Shown one piece after another: positions 17,623 through 26,191 of a stretch of 41,727 nucleotides of DNA; position 1 is the first letter of the stretch; each line of letters begins with the position of its first letter. This DNA is from Lachnospiraceae bacterium (GTDB taxonomy: Bacteria > Bacillota > Clostridia > Lachnospirales > Lachnospiraceae). Position numbers and translations under genes: made by a program. The stretch lies in contig JAFTVH010000008.1 in the NCBI GenBank assembly GCA_017465845.1, forward strand, positions 1-41,727, read 5' to 3'. The notes beneath the pieces are model-generated. The model saw nothing but the letters and a program-made list of their open reading frames with translations. It had not been told where the DNA came from and made no database searches.

Positions 17623-20600
17623 ATGAGGAACTGGTGGAAGAGAAGTCTTTCGCTGTTTTTGTCGTTGGTTCTGGTTCTGGGGCTTATGCCTACAGGACTG
17701 AAAGCAAAAGCAGCAGAAGGAGTGGATCCTAGTCAGGATCTGAACAATGCGAACGGTATTATCTGGCTGACCAAGAATGAGGCCGGTGACAGTGTTTCTG
17801 ACGAGTTCAGCAGCATGGTTCAGACTAAATTTTTGCTGGATGATATGGTTCGAGAAGCCTTGGGTATTACAGATGCGAAGACCAAGGTTTACTTTAAGGG
17901 GGTTGACGTAGGTAACGTCATGGACCTTATGAGAAATCAGGAAGTTGTTGAGTCATTGTTGGATGAGATGAAAGAATCCATTTCTAACCAATATTTGGTT
18001 GACTTTACGATCAACAACACAGTGCAGAAGATCGCTTTCAGAAATCTGAAAGCTGCAGAGATCGTAGTTGGAGAAGACAACAAGATCTATATCGATCACA
18101 AGGGAACACCTGCAAGTGCAGATGTGTTGGAGCAGTTGATCTCTGACGCGCTGAATAGTGCGAATGTAAGTGTTACCCATACCGGTACTGTCAGTGCAAC
18201 CGGTATTAAGACAACAGGTACCAAAGCTCGTTATGAGGGTAGTGACCTGGCAATCAGCAACAAGCAGACATATGCAGATCTTGTTGCAAAATGGCCTACT
18301 ATTTCTTCCGGTTTAGCTGAGAGAAAAGCAGGTACTGTAACTGTTACAATTTATGCTGCAGAATATGATGCAAAGGATCCGGATGACAAATTCAAGCAGA
18401 CGGTTACTGCAGATGTTATCTTACGTGACAGCGACAGAGCGACTGTTACGGTGAAGGCTGTGGCAATGGGTCCTGACGGAGAGGTTCAGGATGCGGAACT
18501 TGCAGGATATGAATATAGCTATCAGGCATATATAGGCGATACTATGAAAGCAGACTTAAAGCCTGTTCTGGATAACTATAGATGGAATAGTTGGAAGACT
18601 GAATTGCCTGCAACAGTAACCGGAGATGCCACTTATTTTGCAGTTATGGAAGCAAAGACAGACAGCAATGGAAACGGTCTTGCAGATCAGAACGAAGTGT
18701 TCACTGTTACATATTTAGATGCTGATGGTGTTCAGATTGGTGAACCTATCACCGAAAAGTTTGGTGCAGCTACTCCTGAAGTTGCTAAGCCTGTTGCTCC
18801 GGAAGGAAAGAAGTATATCTGGAAGCTTTATAATGAAAGCACAGGAGAAGTTTACGGTGCATGGCAGCCTAAGGTTAACGGCAATGTGATTTATAAAGCT
18901 GTATTGCTGGAAGGTCCAAGCGTTACCGGTACACTTATGTTCCGTGGAAAATCTTCAACTCCTGTTGAATTATTCACATACTTGGCTAATCTCGAGACAA
19001 ATGATGGATACAAGGTAGAAGATCCAAGCTGGGAAACACTTGCACAGGAAGGATATATTTCGACCGGTTGGTATACTCTGGTTCCGGAAGGTAGCGAAGG
19101 TGCTGAAGACTTAAACCGTGACGGAAAGGCAGAAGAATTACCATTCGTCATGGATTCAGATATTGTATATACTGAAAACGGAAGCGTAGAATTATACTTC
19201 GAATTCTTCACAACCAGATTTGATGAATATTGGGCAGATGGTACCGAACTGAGTCCAATGTATATTTACAAAATCGATGTAAATGGTGTATCTAAAGAGG
19301 TTGAGCTTGGAGAGGATAAAGGCGAAGTTGATGAAAACCTGTTCCCTGAATGCAAGCTTGGCAAGTATCAGCTGTTCGGTGGTTGGGAATATACTTTGGC
19401 CGAAACAGAAGGTGCTATTTACACCTATAGTGTAGAACCTGTTATCATTGATATTGAAAGTACCGTTAGCATGGACAGTACAGTCGATACCATGGTTGGT
19501 CAGGAGTACACAAGTACTTATGAAATCGTAGAAGATGGTTTGCTTCGTTATATCTGGACAAAGGCTGCGGATGACTACTATGAGGCATTCGTTGAAATCT
19601 CAGGTATGACCAAGGTAGAGTCAATGCTTAGAGCAATAGGCACCGAAGAAAAGTACAACTTCCTTTACGATGCAAATACTGAGATTACAGTATCTCCAAT
19701 CTGGAAGGTTGAAGGTAATAGTAAGAAGATTGCTTTCTATGTTGATGATATAAGAGTAGACCAAGGAAGTATTCTTGGTGGTTATACTCCGGATTTTGAA
19801 GCATTCAGTGAAACTGGTAAGTATGCAGATCCTGCAAATCCTGAAGTTACACTGTACATTGGCTATAAACCAGCTAATTTCAAATTAAAAGATACTCCTG
19901 ATAGTGTACAAGCAGGTCTGAGCAACTACTCAGAAAAAGATGTTTATGAAGCTATCATGGATACTACTGAGAAGAATGGTATTAAATTCGCACCGGACTA
20001 TAATGCGGACGAAATGACTGTTCTGTATCTTGCTCGTGAAAAAGAAGATATAGAGATTGATCTTTACATGCTTTACGAACTTTTCGATGTAGAAGGTCTT
20101 GGCGTTCTGTTGGACGGCGTTGGAAGTCTTCCTAAGACTTACACAGTACCTGTAACCGAAAAATGGTTGAATGTTTCTGCAGAAGTTTCTGCTGAAAAGA
20201 CAGCTCAGGAAGTGACAGATGCTTTCATTAAGAAAGCTTATGAACAACAGAAGGCAGAGAAATTTGCTAACATCGAAGACTTCATTAATAACTTCCTCCC
20301 TGATTTAGTGGAAGAAATCGATACACAGGCCATTCATAAATTTGGTAACAATGTAAATGGCAACAGTGAAGAAGTAAAGATTGCTTACAAGGGTGAAAAG
20401 TATTCAGCAGAAGCTAAAGTTGATGCACTTCCGCTTGTAGATGATCGTACCCCTACTTACTTTGTAGTGGATGGTAATGTTACCACTCCTTATGGTGAGT
20501 CTACCGGCAGCAAGGTATTAAACAACGTAACTCTGTATGCAAATGGCGTAGCTATCACAGGTGTAGAATTTGTTACCTTGGACGGTGCAGATGCACGTGA

Positions 20601-23600
20601 TTATACCAATGCAGGAACCGGAGAGTACAACAATGTAGTTGTTGCTTTCAAGGGTAACGACACATATCAGCCTGCTACCAGTGATGCATTCAAGCTTACT
20701 GTAACAAAGGTTGAACCTACTGTTGAAGTAGAGGAACTGATCGCTGTTCTGAAGGGCACTGACTATTACGATAAGGCTGTAGCAAAGGTTGCTCCTAATG
20801 CCCCTATCGTACAGATCGTTGCAGGTATTTCTGCAGATGAGTTCAAGCTGGACAGCAACCTTGCACTTGCTGATAATAAGATTGTCATTGATGCATGGGT
20901 AAAATTACCTAAAACTTATACAGAATTATTAGATGGCTTGAATTTAGGCGAACTGAATGGTATGGTGGATGGTGTTAACCTTCCAAGTACAACTATTGAA
21001 GTAGGCGCTTACTACGAGAAAGAACATCTTGAAGAAGTATTAGAAGAGTATATTGCGGATGCTGACGTAGCCGGAGCTGATCAGATTCAACAGATTCTGG
21101 ATATCATGGATAGGATTCCTGAAAAGCTTCTGAACAGACTCGGCGTAAACGATATGAATTATACTCTGAGAATCCGTTTAGATGCACTTGAAGATCAGGT
21201 ATATCCTACTGATTCCGGATTCTATGTAAACTATGCAGCTACACTCTCTACTTTTACAAATAAAATGGGTGGTGTTGATAAGAACTATGGTACTTCTGAC
21301 GATTACGGATTTATCGTGATCTCTCCTATGGTTCCTGTTCCTAACCGAGGCGGCGTTCAGCTTTACGACGGTGAGATCAGTAATGCACAGAACGTATTCG
21401 TATATGAATACAATGGAGAAAAGATCGAACGCGACCTTGAAGTTGCAATCAATGGCGAGAAGAAGGATGATAAGCCATTCTACTATGGTTTAACTACAAG
21501 ATTTGATGCTACACAGCAGGTTCCTTCCACTCCCGGTGTATACTTCGCAGGTTACAATTACACCACAGAAGTATATAACGAAGATTCAAAAGAAAATGAA
21601 GTTCGTCGTCTGGGAAGTGACTCCGCTATTATTATCATCAAGCAGCGTGAAGTAGACCTGAATATCGTGGGTGGTACTTACGAATTTGACGGTGATAATC
21701 ACTTTGCAGAGATTATCGTTACAGATAAGAACGGTACAGAAGTAAATGATGCGGGAGCAACTATTATCTCCGGTACCGCTAATGTTAACACAGGAAGCAC
21801 AAACGTTTCGATCGATGACCTTTATGGTACTGTAAACATTGACTTCCCGGATGCACTTCAGAATAAGTGGGATGAGTATTGTAACAGAATCTGGGGCCAG
21901 AATGCACAGGATAAATTTGCTCCCAGTGATGTGATCTCCTTCTTAGAAGAGTGTGGAGATGCAGCTGAAAGTGCTGCAAACAAAGCTGTTGAAGAATTTA
22001 AGGATTTGGCAATCAATGAAACTGTAAGTGCAGCGTTGGATAAGATCAACGGAAAGTTGGATAAGGTTGATGTAAGCTCAGACAATCTGATCGATAAGGC
22101 TGAAAGAATTCAGCACTTAATGCAGGGCGGTAAAGCTTACTATGATGCACTCATCAAACAGCTTGAGCCTCTGAAGGCTTATGACAACAATGTATGGATT
22201 ACCTTCTATGATCTGGAAGATGAAGCTGATAAGCTGGATTATTCCAAGACCGGATATTATCTGTATCTGGGCTTAACTACCGATCCTGACGTAACTGTTA
22301 GTGGCGGTAAAGCACTGGTAATCATTCACTCTGCTGATGATTACATTATGCGTGATACTCACGTTCCTTATGACGGACAGCCACATAATATCTTCATCGA
22401 TGATACTACTACTCGCGGTGATGTAACAGTGATGGTTGACCGTGAAGAGAATGAGATTAAGTTCTTCCTGGATGGCGATGTATTTAAGGCTGTTAACGAG
22501 GCTTTAACAACTGTTCTGGGAGCAGGAACAAAGATCAGTGATGGCGGGGACGGATATGTAGCCACTGCATATACCAAGGCTGAAAAGGTTGCAGATGCTG
22601 TAACAGCTAAACTTGTTGATGCAATTAAAAAGAAAGCAATTGACAAGATCAAAGCGAAATATCCTAATGGTGGTGAAGCTTTAGAAGAAGCTCTTGGCAC
22701 TTTAGAAACTAAGGTTAATAATCTGACTGATAAAGTTTCTGCAAAACTTCAAGAATTAGATAAGATGCCTGCTGACACTCGTATCGTTGTTTACGAAAAG
22801 AGCAGTGCAACTGATCTTAACGGAATGCCTGTAGATGCCGGTACTTATGAATTCTACGGATATGACTATGATGTATCTGCAACGCGCGGAACTCTCGTTA
22901 TCGAACCTATCTACGTTGTTGTAGATGATAATGATGCTTGGAAGTATGTAAACGAACAGGATCCTGCATTGACTGCAGAAGTTACTTACTACAGCTACGA
23001 AGGTTATGCTCCTGATGCAGTAGCAGAAGTAGCAATTACACAGCTTCCTGCAGGCGTAACAGAAGCTGAATTAGTAAGCTATACTGTTGACCGTGAAGAT
23101 GGTGAAGCGATTGGCTTCTACGATATTACTGTAGATGCATCTCTTCTTGATGCATCAGGCAACTATGTTCTGGTTAATGTAGAAGATGGCGATGACTTTG
23201 AAATCCGTGTATATGGTACAATTTTGAAGGGTAAAGGAACCCTGAGCTTGAAAGGTGAAGTATATATCGAGTATATGCCTGTCTTAGAAGGTTTTGAAGG
23301 TATAGACTTAACCGATAAGGGTGGTCTTGTTATTTGGAACAAACCAGGCAAACCAACTAGTTCGAACTTGATTTATCCTGAAAATACGGATGATTGTATC
23401 GTCTTACAGAATATGTACTGGTCAGATAAGTTAGATGCATGGACTGTTACTACGAATGGTATTAATGCTAAAAATTATGGCGATCTTATATATATGCGTC
23501 CATTCATAGAGATAAACGGAAACTATATTTATGGTGAGGCTATATGGTATAGTCCTGAGCTGTACTGTGAGGAAATGTTGAATGCTTCCTTAGAAGAAGC

Positions 23601-24288
23601 TCCTTATGATCTGAAAGAAGTATGTGCGGCATTGCTTGAGTATGGTGCAGCTGCACAGACATACTTTGGATATAAGACAGATGAACTTGTTAATGACGGA
23701 TGGGATTTCTCTGCATATGATTTAGCTTACGCTGACAATATGCTTGATGATTTGGTACCACCTGTGAAGGAAACAACACCAAGTGTAAATGGTACATTGA
23801 TGAGAGCATGGGATGCTAAGGCAACATTATCACTGAAATCTGCGGTAGTTCTTGAAGTTGTATTACCTAATGTAACTGCTGAGAATATTGTATCTTCTGA
23901 ATTGTTAGTATGGACAAAAGATGATTTTGCTGCAACTGATAATTTCAGAAATGACGCAGATACTTGTACATTTAGAGTTCCGCTTGAACTTGGTACATTG
24001 ATGGGTGATGATGGATATGTAGCAACCTTAAGAGTTGATGACCCTAATGCAAGATACGCAGGTATTTCAGCGAAGGAATGTGGCGATACTATTTACTTCA
24101 TGGCATATTTTGAGACAGAAGAAAACGGAGAAATCAAGACCTATCGTACAAACATGAAGTATTACAGCCCGGATGAATATGTTAGAAAGCAAGTTGCAGA
24201 AGGTACTAAGGAAGCTGAAGTATCTATGAGATTAGCAGTTTATAGTGAAAAAGCCAAAGCATACTTTGCGAATCCGGCTAATAAGTAA
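17623..24288 (+). CDS. Giant secreted multidomain surface protein
   Basis: A 2221-residue protein when started at 17623, where the sequence begins MRNWWKRSLSLFLSL, a typical signal peptide with cleavage after KAKAAE. An upstream in-frame start at 17533 would bury the signal and lacks a good site. The body is a chain of acidic, Thr/Val/Asp-rich beta domains. Segments near bases 20460-20720 and 22900-23210 resemble MBG/YDG-type Ig-like modules (PTYFVVDG, PALTAEVTYYSYEG). The C-terminus has two related domains, described separately. There is no LPXTG and no C-terminal membrane helix, so it is secreted or held non-covalently. It ends only 22 bases before the 35-residue VPGGEW peptide gene, which suggests one transcript. 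Confidence 0.9.
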   Translation: MRNWWKRSLSLFLSLVLVLGLMPTGLKAKAAEGVDPSQDLNNANGIIWLTKNEAGDSVSDEFSSMVQTKFLLDDMVREALGITDAKTKVYFKGVDVGNVMDLMRNQEVVESLLDEMKESISNQYLVDFTINNTVQKIAFRNLKAAEIVVGEDNKIYIDHKGTPASADVLEQLISDALNSANVSVTHTGTVSATGIKTTGTKARYEGSDLAISNKQTYADLVAKWPTISSGLAERKAGTVTVTIYAAEYDAKDPDDKFKQTVTADVILRDSDRATVTVKAVAMGPDGEVQDAELAGYEYSYQAYIGDTMKADLKPVLDNYRWNSWKTELPATVTGDATYFAVMEAKTDSNGNGLADQNEVFTVTYLDADGVQIGEPITEKFGAATPEVAKPVAPEGKKYIWKLYNESTGEVYGAWQPKVNGNVIYKAVLLEGPSVTGTLMFRGKSSTPVELFTYLANLETNDGYKVEDPSWETLAQEGYISTGWYTLVPEGSEGAEDLNRDGKAEELPFVMDSDIVYTENGSVELYFEFFTTRFDEYWADGTELSPMYIYKIDVNGVSKEVELGEDKGEVDENLFPECKLGKYQLFGGWEYTLAETEGAIYTYSVEPVIIDIESTVSMDSTVDTMVGQEYTSTYEIVEDGLLRYIWTKAADDYYEAFVEISGMTKVESMLRAIGTEEKYNFLYDANTEITVSPIWKVEGNSKKIAFYVDDIRVDQGSILGGYTPDFEAFSETGKYADPANPEVTLYIGYKPANFKLKDTPDSVQAGLSNYSEKDVYEAIMDTTEKNGIKFAPDYNADEMTVLYLAREKEDIEIDLYMLYELFDVEGLGVLLDGVGSLPKTYTVPVTEKWLNVSAEVSAEKTAQEVTDAFIKKAYEQQKAEKFANIEDFINNFLPDLVEEIDTQAIHKFGNNVNGNSEEVKIAYKGEKYSAEAKVDALPLVDDRTPTYFVVDGNVTTPYGESTGSKVLNNVTLYANGVAITGVEFVTLDGADARDYTNAGTGEYNNVVVAFKGNDTYQPATSDAFKLTVTKVEPTVEVEELIAVLKGTDYYDKAVAKVAPNAPIVQIVAGISADEFKLDSNLALADNKIVIDAWVKLPKTYTELLDGLNLGELNGMVDGVNLPSTTIEVGAYYEKEHLEEVLEEYIADADVAGADQIQQILDIMDRIPEKLLNRLGVNDMNYTLRIRLDALEDQVYPTDSGFYVNYAATLSTFTNKMGGVDKNYGTSDDYGFIVISPMVPVPNRGGVQLYDGEISNAQNVFVYEYNGEKIERDLEVAINGEKKDDKPFYYGLTTRFDATQQVPSTPGVYFAGYNYTTEVYNEDSKENEVRRLGSDSAIIIIKQREVDLNIVGGTYEFDGDNHFAEIIVTDKNGTEVNDAGATIISGTANVNTGSTNVSIDDLYGTVNIDFPDALQNKWDEYCNRIWGQNAQDKFAPSDVISFLEECGDAAESAANKAVEEFKDLAINETVSAALDKINGKLDKVDVSSDNLIDKAERIQHLMQGGKAYYDALIKQLEPLKAYDNNVWITFYDLEDEADKLDYSKTGYYLYLGLTTDPDVTVSGGKALVIIHSADDYIMRDTHVPYDGQPHNIFIDDTTTRGDVTVMVDREENEIKFFLDGDVFKAVNEALTTVLGAGTKISDGGDGYVATAYTKAEKVADAVTAKLVDAIKKKAIDKIKAKYPNGGEALEEALGTLETKVNNLTDKVSAKLQELDKMPADTRIVVYEKSSATDLNGMPVDAGTYEFYGYDYDVSATRGTLVIEPIYVVVDDNDAWKYVNEQDPALTAEVTYYSYEGYAPDAVAEVAITQLPAGVTEAELVSYTVDREDGEAIGFYDITVDASLLDASGNYVLVNVEDGDDFEIRVYGTILKGKGTLSLKGEVYIEYMPVLEGFEGIDLTDKGGLVIWNKPGKPTSSNLIYPENTDDCIVLQNMYWSDKLDAWTVTTNGINAKNYGDLIYMRPFIEINGNYIYGEAIWYSPELYCEEMLNASLEEAPYDLKEVCAALLEYGAAAQTYFGYKTDELVNDGWDFSAYDLAYADNMLDDLVPPVKETTPSVNGTLMRAWDAKATLSLKSAVVLEVVLPNVTAENIVSSELLVWTKDDFAATDNFRNDADTCTFRVPLELGTLMGDDGYVATLRVDDPNARYAGISAKECGDTIYFMAYFETEENGEIKTYRTNMKYYSPDEYVRKQVAEGTKEAEVSMRLAVYSEKAKAYFANPANK
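23221..24285 (+). repeat. Duplicated C-terminal domain of the giant protein
   Basis: Two copies of a domain (about 23221-23690 and 23785-24285) share TLSLK near the start, then an AKxxGDxIYxxxxxE block, a YSPExY or YSPDEY block, and a helical end with YGAAAQTYFGY (copy 1) or YSEKAKAYF (copy 2). This module is common at the ends of Lachnospiraceae surface proteins. Its function is unknown to me. Confidence 0.65.
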
Positions 24289-24310
24289 TGTGGTAGAAAG
24301 GAGTATAAGT

Positions 24311-24418
24311 ATGAAAAAATACGAAGCACCAACAATGGAAGTTGTTGAAATTGAAGACGTAATTACTGATGATGACACATTAGGAAACAAAGGAAGTGTT
24401 CCAGGTGGCGAATGGTAA
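24311..24418 (+). CDS. 35-residue candidate RiPP-type precursor peptide ending VPGGEW
   Basis: The peptide starts MKKYEAPTMEVVEIEDVIT, continues DDD, and ends TLGNKGSVPGGEW. AAAGGAG lies seven bases before the ATG, an excellent site, and the stop is followed by a strong hairpin. The MKKYxxPxMEVVE start is typical of short peptides encoded beside PqqD-like genes in Clostridia, by my knowledge of such loci. Downstream lie an HPr-kinase-like gene, a lipoprotein gene with the same C-terminal tail, and a PqqD-like gene. Possible phosphoacceptors are Thr8, Thr19, Thr23 and Ser29. The Gly-Gly pair is only two residues from the end, so it is unlikely to be a double-glycine leader cleavage site. The product and its modification are unknown. 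Confidence 0.8.
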   Translation: MKKYEAPTMEVVEIEDVITDDDTLGNKGSVPGGEW

Positions 24419-24441
24419 TTTGAAACCAATTATTTAAGGTG

Positions 24442-24477
24442 ATATTACGCCGGCGGCATTTGCCGCCGGCGTAATAT
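24442..24477 (+). terminator. Strong GC-rich hairpin after the peptide gene, likely attenuator
   Basis: A perfect 16-bp stem (24442-24457 with 24462-24477) with an ATTT loop, starting 23 bases after the peptide stop. The following TCTATTTAACATT is T-rich but not a clean run. In RiPP operons a hairpin here commonly gives more precursor transcript than enzyme transcript. Confidence 0.75.
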
Positions 24478-24485
24478 TCTATTTA

Positions 24486-24537
24486 ACATTAATTTTAGTT
24501 TTATCTCTGAATTTCGGGATATAACTAAAATTAATGT
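24486..24537 (+). promoter_or_regulatory. 15-bp perfect inverted repeat in the leader of the kinase gene
   Basis: ACATTAATTTTAGTT (24486-24500) is exactly complementary to AACTAAAATTAATGT (24523-24537), with 22 bases between. It lies immediately after the GC-rich hairpin and about ten bases before the ribosome binding site of the kinase gene. It could be an operator or an mRNA hairpin affecting readthrough or translation. Confidence 0.6.
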
Positions 24538-24558
24538 AATATGTAAGGAAAGTGGATT

Positions 24559-25275
24559 ATGGCAAATAAATATAGAATAGCCGGTTTGCTTGTGTCAATG
24601 GAGAGTTTTGGAAGAACGGTGGAACAAGCCGTACCGTATTTATGTGACAGTCAAGAAGCTGCAGATTTTATTGTGCAATCAAATATTGAAGCTGTGAGAG
24701 AGACATTTCCCAATATGACGGATGATATGGCGGAATATTTATCAACAGGGTCTAGTTTTTATCGTCAGTTATTAAATTATGATGGGTTTATGCTGCATTC
24801 TTCTGCTGTGGTTGTAGATGGAAGGGCGTATCTTTTTTCCGCTGATTGCGGAACAGGTAAATCCACTCATACTCAGCTGTGGTTACGACATTTTGGTGAG
24901 AGAGCTTATATTCTCAATGATGATAAGCCGGCATTACGCATAGTAGATGGAAAATGGTATGCTTTTGGTACACCTTGGAGTGGGAAATATGACATGAGTG
25001 TAAATGAAGGTGTTGAATTAGCAGGTATTGCTATGTTAGAAAGAGCAGAGAAAAACACAATTGAGCCATATACCGGCAAATCGGCAGTTTTCGATATTTA
25101 TCGACAGGTTAATCGACCAAAATCCTATGAATATCGAGATAAATTACTCATATTGATTGGTAAGTTGATAACGGATGTTCCCATTTGGAAATTGGAATGT
25201 AATATGGAAACAGATGCAGTAGAAGTTGCATATAATGCAATGCATGATTTTGGTAAAATGAATAATAATGAATAG
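24559..25275 (+). CDS. HPr-kinase-like P-loop protein of a RiPP-type cassette
   Basis: A 238-residue protein with a P-loop (ADCGTGKST, residues 95-103) inside SADCGTGKSTHTQLW, then LNDDKPALR (119-127) and GTPWSGK (137-143). This arrangement matches the HprK/PEPCK-like family found beside PqqD-like genes in peptide-modification loci, some members of which phosphorylate the C-terminus of lasso peptides. It is shorter than true HPr kinase and lacks its N-terminal domain, so it is not hprK itself. The start at 24559 has AAGGAAAG upstream. The gene is 13 bases before the lipoprotein gene. Inferred role: ATP-dependent phosphorylation of the VPGGEW-tailed peptide or lipoprotein, or another nucleotide-dependent step. 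Confidence 0.8.
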   Translation: MANKYRIAGLLVSMESFGRTVEQAVPYLCDSQEAADFIVQSNIEAVRETFPNMTDDMAEYLSTGSSFYRQLLNYDGFMLHSSAVVVDGRAYLFSADCGTGKSTHTQLWLRHFGERAYILNDDKPALRIVDGKWYAFGTPWSGKYDMSVNEGVELAGIAMLERAEKNTIEPYTGKSAVFDIYRQVNRPKSYEYRDKLLILIGKLITDVPIWKLECNMETDAVEVAYNAMHDFGKMNNNE

Positions 25276-25287
25276 AGGAAGTAAAGT

Positions 25288-25707
25288 GTGAAAATAAAGA
25301 AGTTTATAAGCATATGTATGATATTGTTTAGTGTAATTTTATTGAATGCTTGTAGAAATTCTGAGGATGGAGCATCGCATATATATACAGATAATTCAAT
25401 TGAGGCTTCTACTGAATCGTTGCCAGAAAGTGACATCGTAGAAAGCGATTCTCAGGAACAGATATCTGTGGACAATGAAAAGGTTGATACAGAGCCAACG
25501 ACATCTTCTGAGTCGAAGAATGAGAGTTCGAATGATAAGGCGTATTTAGGTGAAGTGTTTCTTTTCGAGGAAACGGATACTGAAAATACAAATGATCAGA
25601 ATACGGATAATGGATCAGAGGAAATGCAAGACTCGGATGGGGATTCAGTAGAAGAACATAATGATACTTTAAATAACTTGGCTGAAGTGCCAGGTGGAGA
25701 ATGGTAA
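25288..25707 (+). CDS. Lipoprotein ending in the same VPGGEW tail as the peptide
   Basis: A 139-residue protein with a GTG start at 25288, preceded by GAGGAAG. A lipoprotein signal (KKFISICMILFSVILLNAC) puts the lipidated Cys near residue 22. The rest is a low-complexity, strongly acidic Ser/Asp/Glu/Asn/Thr region with no recognisable fold, apart from a short AYLGEVFLFEE segment. The last 14 residues, DTLNNLAEVPGGEW, match the peptide's last 14 (DTLGNKGSVPGGEW) at 10 positions without gaps. The codons differ at wobble positions, so this is not simply a recent DNA copy. The protein appears to be a lipid-anchored, disordered carrier of the tail. Its stop codon is 17 bases before the PqqD-like start. 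Confidence 0.8.
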   Translation: MKIKKFISICMILFSVILLNACRNSEDGASHIYTDNSIEASTESLPESDIVESDSQEQISVDNEKVDTEPTTSSESKNESSNDKAYLGEVFLFEETDTENTNDQNTDNGSEEMQDSDGDSVEEHNDTLNNLAEVPGGEW

Positions 25708-25724
25708 AGGAGGAGATATATTAT

Positions 25725-26000
25725 ATGAAATTAAAACAAGGATTTATTATGCGTGAAATCGCCGGAGAAACCATCGTTGTGCCTTCCGGGGATGAATTGA
25801 AACTGAACATGATGATTACACTTAATGATACCGGTAAGCTTCTGTGGAAGAAATTGGAAGTCGGTGCGGATATGGATGAGCTGGTGCAGGCAATGCTTGC
25901 TAAGTATGATGTGGAAGAACAGACTGCTCGCTCAGGTGCGGAAGCTTTTGTTGCTAAATTGCAGGAACGTGGTTTTTTGGAGGAAGCGTCCAATGTTTAG
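25725..26000 (+). CDS. PqqD-like RiPP recognition protein
   Basis: A 91-residue protein of the PqqD family size. It begins MKLKQGFIMREIAGETIVVP and contains LNDTGKLLWKKLE, then a helical half (DELVQAMLAKYDVEEQTA...VAKLQERGFLEE), the usual layout of a winged-helix RiPP recognition element. The start at 25725 has AGGAGGAG ten bases upstream; the longer frame from 25701 overlaps the lipoprotein stop and is unlikely. PqqD-like proteins bind precursor leader segments and hand them to modifying enzymes. Here the partners would be the 35-residue peptide and perhaps the HPr-kinase-like protein. No radical SAM enzyme, cyclase or protease is adjacent. Confidence 0.88.
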   Translation: MKLKQGFIMREIAGETIVVPSGDELKLNMMITLNDTGKLLWKKLEVGADMDELVQAMLAKYDVEEQTARSGAEAFVAKLQERGFLEEASNV

Positions 26001-26018
26001 AGTACACCTATAAGATAT

Positions 26019-26191
26019 AGATCCTGTCACGATTGGCGGATCTTCTGGATTTAGAACCAGTGGATAAGTGAAGTGTAGATTGGCAGTCCTATGGGGCCAG
26101 AACTGCGCACCGCCCCATGACGGCTGGATGCCAAAAGGGTAGGGGAGAGGATATACACTCTGGCAAAAAACATATAGATTTTTGCCAGAGT
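26019..26191 (+). ncRNA. Structured gene-free stretch between the PqqD-like gene and asparaginase
   Basis: The 320 bases 26001-26320 hold no convincing ORF but several stems. AGATCC (26019-26024) pairs with GGATCT (26038-26043). TGGCA (26081-26085) with TGCCA (26129-26133) enclose ATGGGGC (26091-26097) with GCCCCAT (26112-26118). A 13-bp stem ACTCTGGCAAAAA (26157-26169) pairs with TTTTTGCCAGAGT (26179-26191). An alternative long-range pairing of GCGGA...CTGG (26036-26048) with CCAG...TCCGC (26185-26197) would compete with the last stem. It may be a terminator region, a small RNA, or a cis-regulatory leader of asparaginase. No known riboswitch consensus was recognised. From 26192 to 26320 I see only an AT-rich leader. 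Confidence 0.4.

Noticed and set aside
24398-24418. Gly-Gly in the peptide tail as a double-glycine leader cleavage site
   Set aside because: Only Glu-Trp would remain after cleavage, and no C39 peptidase transporter is adjacent.
25288-25707. VPGGEW as a sortase or PEP-CTERM-like sorting signal
   Set aside because: There is no hydrophobic helix or basic tail after it; it is the extreme C-terminus, and the lipoprotein is already anchored through its lipobox Cys.
25701-26000. Longer PqqD-like protein starting at ATG 25701
   Set aside because: That ATG overlaps the lipoprotein's last codons, while ATG 25725 has an AGGAGGAG site at good distance and gives the normal PqqD start.
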